This document shows, one piece after another, positions 1 to 5,510 of a stretch of 10,827 nucleotides of DNA; the stretch's first letter is position 1; each line of letters starts with the position of its first letter. The notes under the pieces were generated by a model. The model was given only the letters and a program-made list of their open reading frames with translations. It was not told where the DNA came from and made no database searches. Location: assembly GCA_024404295.1 (NCBI GenBank), contig JAKSQE010000035.1:1-10827 (forward strand), in the 5' to 3' direction. Source of the stretch: Oscillibacter sp. (GTDB taxonomy: Bacteria > Bacillota > Clostridia > Oscillospirales > Oscillospiraceae). A program made the position numbers and the translations under genes.

Positions 1-2
1 GT

Positions 3-212
3 TCAGCTTTGAAACACGGTACGCTTGCCATTGGACAGCTCGGCGTAGCAGAGGCATTGCAAATTCTTATTGGCCGCGATCATACAGAATCGTATGGTAT
101 GGAGGTCGCAAAAAGAATTGAACAGCTCTTCAAAGATAGATGCACAGAATTCAAAGAAAGATACAATCTTAATTTTGGCGTATATTATTCTCCAGCCGAA
201 AACCTTTGCCAT
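3..212 (+). CDS. nrdD: Anaerobic (class III) ribonucleoside-triphosphate reductase, internal fragment
   Basis: NrdD is the oxygen-sensitive glycyl-radical enzyme that makes dNTPs from NTPs in anaerobes. Only about 70 residues are present, open at the window's left edge with no start codon of its own. The frame reads SALKHGTLAIGQLGVAEAL, then LIGRDHTES, a lysine/arginine-rich helix, and LNFGVYYSPAENLCH near 165-212. These resemble the conserved NrdD segments KHGTLxIGxxGLAE, GxxHGE and LNxxxxxTPAE from the later part of a roughly 700-residue protein. Similarity stops after ENLCH, where a lysine-rich stretch is expected; the open frame then runs to a stop near 293 through sequence antisense to dxs. 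It is a truncated piece facing dxs. Identity is by recalled motifs, not a search. The radical-bearing C-terminal glycine loop and the zinc site would lie beyond the break. Confidence 0.8.
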
Positions 213-230
213 ATATTCAGGCAGAAAACT
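213..230. other. Junction between nrdD and dxs fragments
   Basis: Plus-strand similarity to NrdD ends at about 212 and minus-strand similarity to DXS ends at about 228-231, leaving a zone of under 20 bases. Neither partner has a stop codon here; each frame continues into the antisense of the other. No terminal repeat, insertion-sequence end or tRNA is visible at the join. Such an abrupt tail-to-tail join inside two conserved genes is typical of a chimeric assembly or library molecule. A genuine inversion or deletion breakpoint is the alternative. Confidence 0.7.
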
Positions 231-638
231 GTAATCTTCTTTCTGCAAAGTTCTGGCACGAGCCATACCCAACGCAACGGATACAGAATTTGATGCATGT
301 CCGGCAATAAAAGCGTCGTGTACGCTTTCGTAAGGTTTAGGAAAACCGGACAGTCCATTCAGCTGTCGTAATGTAGAAAACAACGCCTGTCTGCCGGTGA
401 CAGCCTTATGGACATACGCCTGATGGCCAACATCAAATACCAGACGATCTTTCGACGTATCAAAACAACGGTGAATGGCCACCGTCAGTTCCACCACACC
501 CATATTCGATGCGAAATGTCCACCTGTCTGAGAAACTTGCTGGATTAGAAATTGACGCAGTTCTTCACAAAGCTGCGGTAACTGGTTTTCACTTAACTTC
601 TTTATATCTTCAGGATCTCGGATTTGTTCCAATATCAC
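228..638 (-). CDS. dxs: 1-deoxy-D-xylulose-5-phosphate synthase, N-terminal part only
   Basis: DXS is a thiamine-diphosphate enzyme that condenses pyruvate with glyceraldehyde 3-phosphate, the first step of the MEP isoprenoid route. About 137 of roughly 620 residues are present. Visible family signatures are SQTGGHFASNMGVVELTVAIH near residues 36-56, DVGHQAYVHK near 69-78, LSGFPK, and GHASNSVSVALGMARAR near 113-129, ending in the expected KEDY. The GDG magnesium-binding motif that should follow almost at once is missing because of the break at about 230. I chose the GTG start at 638: GGGAGG lies 5 nt upstream (644-649) and the protein then begins ILEQIRDPEDIKKL, as in typical DXS. It follows oapA by 26 nt, with ispA further upstream, so two isoprenoid genes flank the large RNA. 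As it stands the fragment could not make an active enzyme. Confidence 0.88.
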
Positions 639-664
639 AACTGCCTCCCGCACTGTAAAAGCGC

Positions 665-1228
665 TTATCTCTTGTTCTTGCGGCTAAAAATATGCAAAAA
701 CCGTCCTGTCATGTAAACGACCTGTGTGCTTTTTTTGAGGGCTACCGCTTTCCCCATCGCCTTGCCGCCAATTGTCAAACCGGATATCAGAGCCGTAATT
801 GCCACGGACAAAAGTACATTTCGTGTATTCAAGGCATTTTGCAAATGAATAACAATGACTGCCGCTGTGGTACCACTGACAATGCCGCAAATATCTCCAA
901 CGACGTCGTTGCACACGCTGGAAACCCGCTCCGCATTACGAAGGAGCATCAAAGCCTCTTTCGCTCCGCGCTCTTTGTGCGCAGCCATGGAATGAAAGGG
1001 CCTTTGGTCCGCCGCCGTAACAGCAACGCCGATAATATCAAAGAAAATACCTAACATGATAAAAACGCAAAGAATCAGAACCGAAATAACCAGTCCCGCC
1101 TCGTTCAAAATCGTCTCAGAAGTGAGACTTAACACGGACGACAATACCACGGCCATGACAAAGACCGTTATCGCCCACCCATAAGGAGACGGCTCCTGAT
1201 GATTCTTTTGTTTTGAAGTCTGTTTCAA
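665..1228 (-). CDS. oapA: OLE-associated membrane protein OapA (DUF21/CorB-like)
   Basis: This is a 187-residue integral membrane protein with four likely hydrophobic segments, near residues 17-36, 46-70, 110-130 and 138-156, and a lysine/arginine-rich C-terminus. The segment FHSMAAHKERGAKEALMLL followed by CNDVVGDICGIVSG (106-119) matches the short DUF21/CorB-like proteins of Firmicutes. Members encoded directly after OLE RNA are known as OapA, which binds the RNA and holds it at the membrane; the complex has been linked to stress and magnesium responses. The start is TTG at 1228, because GGAGG (1236-1240) sits 7 nt before it. An in-frame upstream TTG at 1249 would place the ribosome site inside the coding region. 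It lies 30 nt after the RNA and 26 nt before dxs, so it is probably co-transcribed with both. The name depends on the RNA assignment; CorB-like membrane protein is the cautious alternative. Confidence 0.85.
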   Translation of the reverse strand: MKQTSKQKNHQEPSPYGWAITVFVMAVVLSSVLSLTSETILNEAGLVISVLILCVFIMLGIFFDIIGVAVTAADQRPFHSMAAHKERGAKEALMLLRNAERVSSVCNDVVGDICGIVSGTTAAVIVIHLQNALNTRNVLLSVAITALISGLTIGGKAMGKAVALKKSTQVVYMTGRFLHIFSRKNKR

Positions 1229-1235
1229 ATAAGTG

Positions 1236-1240
1236 CCTCC
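1236..1240 (-). promoter_or_regulatory. Ribosome binding site that fixes the oapA start
   Basis: The minus strand reads GGAGG followed by 7 nt and TTG. This is the only strong Shine-Dalgarno in the gap after the large RNA. It selects the TTG at 1228 over the more upstream in-frame TTG. Confidence 0.75.
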
Positions 1241-1258
1241 AAAAAACAAAAATACGTT

Positions 1259-1907
1259 GCTAAGTCGACGGCAACAAAAAAAGTAAATCTTGCGGCTTAG
1301 GTGCGGGTTGGATTTCCCCGTGATACACCTCTCGTTGCCGATGGAGGCGGTTTCCCTTTCAGTATCAAGACATGTCGTTGCCGATCACACTACCCGATTG
1401 CCACTGAGTCCGCACTGCAATCCTTTTTTTGTTTCCTTTCGAACAGCCTAGGTGATTTCCACCGCAGTCTATCCGCTTCTTTAGCCTCTTTTGCAACACA
1501 GGTTTCAAAGGGCGATCGCGGTTAGCTCTCTGGCCAGAGTGCCACCGTGTGTTCCCTCATCCACCTGCCCCACGCAAGGCAGGCTACATCTGCACACAGC
1601 GTTACGCCCTATCGGGCGATGCACCGCATTGCAGGTTCATCCCTGAGTCGTACGCAGCTCGAAATTCCCACTGTGGGAGTACGCCCGCGCACAAGATCAG
1701 GTCTCCGCAGAAACAGGGTCGGGGTAACCATGCCATTGGAAATCGCCCTGAGTCCGCAAGTGCGGAATCCGCACTTCCCCCCAGCACCCACCCAAGACTG
1801 GCATCCTAAGCAAGCACCAGAGGTTTCATCGATATGCCCTTTAGAGGATTTTTAGGCCCTCCTTAGGAAGCGGAAGATCTGACTAGGATACTGCGCCGCC
1901 GCTTAGC
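1259..1907 (-). ncRNA. ole: OLE RNA (Ornate, Large, Extremophilic)
   Basis: About 650 nt between ispA and oapA/dxs hold no credible gene but are GC-rich and dense in helices on the minus strand. The two ends pair: bases from 1907 to 1895 (GCUAAGCGGCGGC) match 1272 to 1259 (GCCGUCGACUUAGC) in a 13-bp helix with one bulged A. Internal hairpins include AAGUGCGG/CCGCACUU (1758-1776), CCUGCC/GGCAGG (1564-1583), CGCCC/GGGCG (1605-1618), UCCCAC/GUGGGA (about 1666-1678) and CUCUGG/CCAGAG (1528-1539). OLE RNAs are known to be about 600 nt, to lie in isoprenoid operons near ispA and dxs, and to precede a DUF21 membrane protein. All three hold here. It is thought to form a membrane ribonucleoprotein with OapA and other Oap proteins. 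Ends are inferred from the closing helix and promoter. I assigned it by context and structure, not a covariance search. RNase P, tmRNA and SRP RNA signatures are not seen. Confidence 0.9.
1304..1396 (-). other. Twin-hairpin domain in the 3' part of OLE RNA
   Basis: CGGGU (1396-1392) pairs with ACCCG (1308-1304), enclosing two neighbouring hairpins. The first, closed by GUGU/ACAU (about 1390-1372), and the second, closed by UGAUAC/GUAUCA (1367-1362 with 1326-1321) and CGCCUC/GAGGUG, both present the identical sequence AUCGGCAACGA (1385-1375 and 1342-1332). Such repeated loops are likely protein-binding or tertiary-contact sites. The pairing was worked out by eye. Confidence 0.6.
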
Positions 1908-1913
1908 ATCTAT

Positions 1914-1942
1914 AGTATAACACGGCATTTGTGAATATGCAA
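1914..1942 (-). promoter_or_regulatory. Sigma-A-type promoter for OLE RNA
   Basis: On the minus strand, TTGCAT (1937-1942) and TATACT (1914-1919) are separated by exactly 17 nt. The -10 is near consensus; the -35 keeps only TTG. Transcription would start at about 1907, which is the first base of the helix closing the large RNA, so promoter and RNA end support each other. The whole OLE-oapA-dxs unit could be read from here. Confidence 0.7.
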
Positions 1943-2114
1943 TCAATTCCATGTATATACAAGCCATCCTCCATGTAAATTTTTATAGACTATTTTTATT
2001 ATTTCCTCTAAAATATCACGAATATTTTTTATTTTGATTCCATTTGTTAATTATTTGTTTACATTCTTTGATTTCCTTGATTTACTTTTCAAAATGGATA
2101 TTCGCAATATGTGC
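1943..2114. other. AT-rich gap between the ispA terminator and the OLE promoter
   Basis: This stretch is very AT-rich with many short A/T runs and no convincing reading frame on either strand. The one peptide frame with a GGAGG-like lead on the minus strand is about 23 codons and overlaps the OLE promoter, so I do not call it. A-tracts may act as an upstream promoter element or bend the DNA. Confidence 0.5.
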
Positions 2115-2159
2115 AAAAAGAAAATGTCCTCAAAATACTGCAAGGTACTTTGAGGACAT
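2115..2159 (-). terminator. Intrinsic terminator after ispA
   Basis: ATGTCCTCAAA (2159-2149) and TTTGAGGACAT (2134-2124) form a perfect 11-bp stem, with a further TAC/GTA pairing in the loop. On the minus strand it is followed by TTTCTTTTT (2123-2115). It begins 18 nt after the ispA stop codon. It should end the Asp23-nusB-xseA-xseB-ispA transcript and separate it from OLE. Confidence 0.85.
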
Positions 2160-2177
2160 CATACATTATTTCTTGTT

Positions 2178-3053
2178 TTACTTGCTGCGATGTACCAGAT
2201 TTTCCGCCAACGCTGTCAGAAAACTATCCGTATCATAAGTTGAAACCGCTTGGACTGCAGCATCGGTTGTTTTTCTCACCATCGTCTCGCAGCCATTCAA
2301 ACCCAGCAGGTCAACATAGGTAACCTTGCCCTCCTCCTGGTCGGAGCCAATGGGCTTGCCGAATTCCTCGGTACCGATAACATCCAACATATCATCGCGC
2401 ACCTGAAACGCAAGTCCCAACTGATAGCCATACTCTTCCGCCGCCAGCAAAGCCTTTTCACTGCCACCGGCAGCTGCAACGCCCAGCATACACGCGCCGG
2501 CAATCATGGCTCCCGTTTTCAGATGATGCACTTCTGCAAGCGCCTCCTGTGTCCGCGGTGCGTGAAGTGTATCAATGACCTGCCCCGCTACCATGCCATC
2601 TGCGCCGGAAACTTTGGATAAAATTTGTGCGCAGTGTACCTTTTGCTCCGCTGTCAGTTTCGGAGCCGTTAAAATCAACCGGTAAGCTTCCGGTTGAAGC
2701 GCATCACCAGCCAGCACTGCCAATGTTTCTCCGTATACTTTGTGATTCGTAGGCTTTCCACGCCGCAAGTCATCATCATCCATACAGGGAAGGTCATCAT
2801 GAATAAGGGAGTATGTGTGCACCAGTTCCAAGGCGCAAGCCACGGGAACAGCATCATGCCAATCCATACCGGATAAATGTGCAAATTCCAATGTCAGTAC
2901 CGGGCGGATGCGCTTTCCGCCCGCAAGAATACTGTACCGCATAGATTCATACAAATCCACCCAATGCGGCTGTTCCATAAACAAACTCTGCAGATAACTC
3001 TCGATCGCTGTCAGGTACGTCTGATAGCGTGTATTAAATGCCACCTGATCCAT
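2178..3053 (-). CDS. ispA: Polyprenyl (farnesyl/geranyl) diphosphate synthase
   Basis: This cytoplasmic 291-residue enzyme, the usual length, condenses isopentenyl diphosphate with allylic diphosphates to give C15-type precursors for undecaprenyl phosphate, quinones and other prenyl lipids. Family signatures are in order: GGKRIRP (45-51), the first aspartate-rich motif DDLPCMDDDDLRRG (86-99), GDAL (117-120), HLKTG (177-181) and the second aspartate-rich motif FQVRDDMLD (216-224). The aspartates that bind the magnesium-diphosphate are intact. After GDAL the sequence is QPEAYRLI rather than the more usual LTEAFxxL, a small deviation. The start ATG has GGAGG 7 nt upstream (3061-3065), inside the end of xseB, and follows its stop by 2 nt, so the two are translationally linked. 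Chain length cannot be fixed by eye, so the gene name is by orthology of position. Confidence 0.95.
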   Translation of the reverse strand: MDQVAFNTRYQTYLTAIESYLQSLFMEQPHWVDLYESMRYSILAGGKRIRPVLTLEFAHLSGMDWHDAVPVACALELVHTYSLIHDDLPCMDDDDLRRGKPTNHKVYGETLAVLAGDALQPEAYRLILTAPKLTAEQKVHCAQILSKVSGADGMVAGQVIDTLHAPRTQEALAEVHHLKTGAMIAGACMLGVAAAGGSEKALLAAEEYGYQLGLAFQVRDDMLDVIGTEEFGKPIGSDQEEGKVTYVDLLGLNGCETMVRKTTDAAVQAVSTYDTDSFLTALAENLVHRSK

Positions 3054-3055
3054 AT

Positions 3056-3292
3056 TTATTCCTCCGCATCGCTAAAAGGCAGTTCTACCGGTGCGCCATC
3101 TGCACCCTTCATCAGCTTAACCACCTGCTGCTCTGCCTGATCCAACTGCTTGGAACAAGCGGCAATCAGCTTCGTTCCCTCTTCAAACAGCGCCAAGGAG
3201 TCCGCCAACTGCGCATCGCCCCGTTCCAATAAGGAGACAATCTCTTCCAGACGCTCAAGCTGTTGTTCAAATGTCACTTTTTTCGCTGCCAT
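3056..3292 (-). CDS. xseB: Exodeoxyribonuclease VII small subunit
   Basis: This 78-residue, mostly helical and acidic protein is the usual size for XseB. It carries the hallmark FEQQLERLEEIVSLLERGD near residues 8-26 and SLALFEEGTKLI near 32-43. Several copies bind the XseA large subunit to form exonuclease VII, which degrades single-stranded DNA into oligonucleotides from both ends. The C-terminal tail after about residue 62 (GADGAPVELPFSDAEE) is variable in the family. The start lies 2 nt after the xseA stop and its ribosome site, GGGGGAG, is inside the end of xseA. ispA follows 2 nt later. This tight packing implies co-transcription and coupled translation. Confidence 0.95.
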   Translation of the reverse strand: MAAKKVTFEQQLERLEEIVSLLERGDAQLADSLALFEEGTKLIAACSKQLDQAEQQVVKLMKGADGAPVELPFSDAEE

Positions 3293-3294
3293 TG

Positions 3295-4503
3295 TTATTC
3301 TCCCCCATAAGGATGATCCACGGTTGCTTCAAAGCCGCCTTCTCCTAACCGTACATTGACTTTCTGTCCGTTATGGACCTGTTTTCCACTTTTCAATACA
3401 TGTCCGCTCTCGTCGCATGCCATCGCATAACCGCGCCCAAGAACTTTCAGTGGGCTCATGGCATCTAACGCCGCTGCCATGGCGGTAAATTGCTGTTTCT
3501 TTCGGCTAAGCTTCATATTCGCCAGGTCGCCTAAACGCTGCTGCAAATGCAATAAATTCATGCGCTGATCCTGAATGTACGCCGTCTGGTCTTTCATCAC
3601 GCGTTTAGAGGACAATTCCATCAAACGGTCTCGCAATTTTGCCAGCTGTGCCGTCTCGCTTTGTTCCAAGCGAATGCGACTGCTGCCTAACATTCGCAGC
3701 AATTCCACCTGATCCGGTACAGCGATTTCCGCCGCGTTGGATGGAGTTGACGCTCTGGCATCTGCTACAAAATCAGAAATCGTCACATCCGGTTCATGCC
3801 CTACTGCGGAAATTACCGGAATTTCCGATTCATAAATTGCCCGGGCAACCCGTTCATCGTTAAACGCCCACAAGTCTTCCATCGAGCCGCCACCGCGACC
3901 CGTAATAATCACATCACCGATATTCCACCGATTGGCATAGCGAATCGCTCCGGCAATTTCAGGGGGCGCTTCCACACCTTGCACCCGCACCGGCAGCAAA
4001 ATCACTTTTGCCAAGGGATACCTACGGCGCAGAATTCGAATCATATCATGAACTGCTGCACCTGCTGAGGAGGTCACAATTGCAATTCGTTCCGGGAATT
4101 CCGGAAGCGGTTTTTTGTGGGTCGGATCAAATAATCCCTCCCGATGAAGCTTTTCTTTCAGCTGTTCAAAAGCAACCGCTAAATCTCCGACGCCCTCGGG
4201 TGTCATAGTATTGCAATATAGTTGATAAGCACCGTCTCTGGGAAACACACTGATTCGGCCCGTTACCAACACCTTCATGCCGTTTTCAGGGCGGAATCGT
4301 AATTGATAGGCCTGTCCCTTAAACATGACACATCGTATAGCGCCTTGTTCATCCTTCAAGCTAAAATAATGATGTCCGGAGGGATACAGTTTATAGTTGG
4401 AGATCTCACCCCGCACGCAGATATTCTGCAGCAGCGGCTCATGATCCAGCAAAAGTTTGACCAACTCGTTGACTTCGGTCACGTTAAAAATATGCTGTTC
4501 CAA
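3295..4503 (-). CDS. xseA: Exodeoxyribonuclease VII large subunit
   Basis: This 402-residue protein is the catalytic subunit of exonuclease VII, used in recombination and mismatch-repair clean-up of single-stranded DNA. From the chosen start it reads MEQHIFNVTEVNELVKLLL, then VRGEISNYKLYPSGHHYFSLKD, the N-terminal OB-fold that binds ssDNA. The nuclease core follows with PERIAIVTSSAGAAVHD, VIITGRGGGSMEDLWAFNDE and VISAVGHEPDVTISDFVAD, then RASTPSNAAE, a long coiled-coil helical region and a terminal LGRGYAM segment, all in family order. I chose the TTG at 4503 because AAGGAGG (4510-4516) is 6 nt upstream and the protein then begins as relatives do. The same frame is open further upstream to 4590, but that stretch would translate a terminator-like hairpin and is rejected. 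Downstream xseB starts 2 nt after the stop. Confidence 0.95.
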   Translation of the reverse strand: MEQHIFNVTEVNELVKLLLDHEPLLQNICVRGEISNYKLYPSGHHYFSLKDEQGAIRCVMFKGQAYQLRFRPENGMKVLVTGRISVFPRDGAYQLYCNTMTPEGVGDLAVAFEQLKEKLHREGLFDPTHKKPLPEFPERIAIVTSSAGAAVHDMIRILRRRYPLAKVILLPVRVQGVEAPPEIAGAIRYANRWNIGDVIITGRGGGSMEDLWAFNDERVARAIYESEIPVISAVGHEPDVTISDFVADARASTPSNAAEIAVPDQVELLRMLGSSRIRLEQSETAQLAKLRDRLMELSSKRVMKDQTAYIQDQRMNLLHLQQRLGDLANMKLSRKKQQFTAMAAALDAMSPLKVLGRGYAMACDESGHVLKSGKQVHNGQKVNVRLGEGGFEATVDHPYGGE

Positions 4504-4509
4504 GCGCTC

Positions 4510-4516
4510 CCTCCTT
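4510..4516 (-). promoter_or_regulatory. Ribosome binding site that fixes the xseA start
   Basis: AAGGAGG lies 6 nt before a TTG codon at 4503. It shortens the longest open frame by 29 codons and leaves the preceding hairpin untranslated. Confidence 0.8.
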
Positions 4517-4520
4517 TCCC

Positions 4521-4552
4521 AAAAAGAGTGGGCAGCGGTCCACCCGCTGCCC
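4521..4552 (-). terminator. Terminator-like hairpin between nusB and xseA
   Basis: GGGCAGCGG (4552-4544) and CCGCTGCCC (4538-4530) make a perfect 9-bp GC-rich stem with a 5-nt loop. On the minus strand it is followed by ACTCTTTTT. The stem is strong but the T-run is short and interrupted. Because xseA starts right after with no visible new promoter, I read it as an attenuator or an mRNA-stabilising stem rather than a full stop. Confidence 0.6.
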
Positions 4553-4564
4553 GCCTCGGCTTTC

Positions 4565-5014
4565 TTATTCGGAAACCTCTTCTCTGACAAAGCTGCCCAA
4601 AATGCCGTTAATGAACTTCACCGTTTCCGGCGTTTCATATTTCTTTGCAATTTCAACAGCTTCATTGATCGCTACACCATTCGGAATATCCTGCATATAC
4701 AGGATCTCGTACATCGCCACACGCATCACTGCGGAAGCCACCAACGGAATACGAGAAAAGCTCCATCCCTTTGCATACTTTGAAATATAGCCATCCAGTT
4801 CTGCAGCATGCTCTTCCACACCGCAAACCAAGCGGCGGATATACTCCGTCTGTTTGGCGTTAGGAGCCTCGGCATACAGTTCGTCTTCCTCTGCCAGTGT
4901 GGCAAACGTTTCAGCCGTCAGGCGCTCATCCAGCAAGGCGTCCACGGTTTTGTCCGTAAAGCTCAGTTCATAAGACAGATGGATTGCAATTTCTCGCGCA
5001 GTATTCCGTACCAT
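4565..5014 (-). CDS. nusB: Transcription antitermination factor NusB
   Basis: NusB binds boxA RNA together with ribosomal protein S10 (NusE) and supports antitermination on rRNA operons. The 149-residue all-helical protein is of normal length. It opens MVRNTAREIAIHLSYEL, resembling the usual R..ARE.A...LY motif. The C-terminal half has the diagnostic IPLVASAVMRVAMYEILYMQDIP (residues about 88-110), NEAVEIAKKYETPETVKFINGILG (117-140) and a short tail. The start ATG is preceded by AGGA at a rather long distance (about 11 nt), so translation may be modest or depend on coupling. It follows the Asp23-family gene by 37 nt. In Bacillus subtilis folD lies between nusB and xseA; here only the hairpin at 4521-4552 does. 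Confidence 0.95.
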   Translation of the reverse strand: MVRNTAREIAIHLSYELSFTDKTVDALLDERLTAETFATLAEEDELYAEAPNAKQTEYIRRLVCGVEEHAAELDGYISKYAKGWSFSRIPLVASAVMRVAMYEILYMQDIPNGVAINEAVEIAKKYETPETVKFINGILGSFVREEVSE

Positions 5015-5051
5015 AGTTATCTTTCGTCCTTTTCTCTCTCGTTCCGGGAAC

Positions 5052-5429
5052 TCAATTCAGCGTAACGCCGCCGACATGAATGTTGACCGCTTCCACATTG
5101 CAACCCGTCATGGCATTGACAGATGCTGCAACCATCTTCTGTGCATTCTCAGCCACCGTGGGAATAGGGTTGCCGTACTGCACCGTCAGATACAGGTCCA
5201 ACTTCAGTCCGTTTTCGGTCATTTCCACCCGGACGCCCTTTGTGCCCTTCTGGGCATTCTTTTTATTGCTCACCAGGTCAGTCACACTGCCGCCCAGATT
5301 GGTCATCATACCGGAAACGCCCTCCACCTCACGGACAGCGCCTACAGCGATTGCGGCAATGACATCCGCAGAAATATGAATGCTACCCTGCTCTTCGGTC
5401 ATGGTCGTATAGCCCTTGTTCTCAGCCAT
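5052..5429 (-). CDS. Asp23/Gls24 family envelope stress protein (YqhY-like)
   Basis: This 125-residue protein is of the Asp23/Gls24 (DUF322) family. It shows the family pattern of GSIHISADVIAAIAVGAVREVEGVSGM at residues about 15-41, then a basic linker NKKNAQKGTKGVRVEM, the strand-rich LKLDLYLTVQYGNPIPTVAENAQ, and the closing VEAVNIHVGGVTLN. In Bacillus subtilis the equivalent gene yqhY sits next to accB-accC and upstream of nusB and is tied to fatty-acid synthesis control. Here accB and accC are missing but the place before nusB is kept. No transmembrane segment is visible, so it is cytoplasmic or a peripheral membrane protein. The start ATG at 5429 has AAGGAG 7 nt upstream (5437-5442). It is the first gene after the promoter at 5480-5508. 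Confidence 0.9.
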   Translation of the reverse strand: MAENKGYTTMTEEQGSIHISADVIAAIAVGAVREVEGVSGMMTNLGGSVTDLVSNKKNAQKGTKGVRVEMTENGLKLDLYLTVQYGNPIPTVAENAQKMVAASVNAMTGCNVEAVNIHVGGVTLN

Positions 5430-5479
5430 TGTATCTCTCCTTATCCGTTTCTTGTGGAAAAAATTTCTCTTATTCCATT

Positions 5480-5508
5480 ATTTTATCATGGTATCTTGAA
5501 AAATACAA
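5480..5508 (-). promoter_or_regulatory. Sigma-A-type promoter of the Asp23-nusB-xseA-xseB-ispA operon
   Basis: Minus strand TTGTAT (5503-5508) and TAAAAT (5480-5485) are 17 nt apart, ideal spacing, with a 5/6 match at -10. It lies immediately behind the spoIIIAH stop, with no terminator in between. The near-palindrome CCATTATTTTATCATGG (5475-5491, plus strand) covers the -10 and could be an operator. Confidence 0.65.
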
Positions 5509-5510
5509 CA

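Noticed and set aside
1547..1855. Several open frames of 60-102 codons on both strands inside the OLE region
   Set aside because: They overlap each other in different frames, lack ribosome sites, and are rich in Arg/Pro/Cys as expected from translating GC-rich structured RNA; none resembles a known protein.
1259..1907. Alternative identities for the large RNA: RNase P RNA, tmRNA, SRP RNA, group II intron
   Set aside because: None of their conserved core sequences was seen, there is no intron-encoded protein or domain V-like hairpin, and the ispA/DUF21/dxs setting fits OLE.
1945..1995. A 23-codon minus-strand peptide frame led by a GGAGG-like sequence before OLE
   Set aside because: It overlaps the OLE promoter, so it could only be translated from another transcript; no similarity recognised.
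1943..2160. Possible CRISPR array or mobile-element end in the AT-rich gap
   Set aside because: The only inverted repeat is the ispA terminator; there are no regularly spaced repeats, transposase remnants or target-site duplications.
4504..4590. Longer xseA start at 4590
   Set aside because: It would overlap the end of nusB and translate the hairpin at 4530-4552; the family start and the AAGGAGG site favour 4503.
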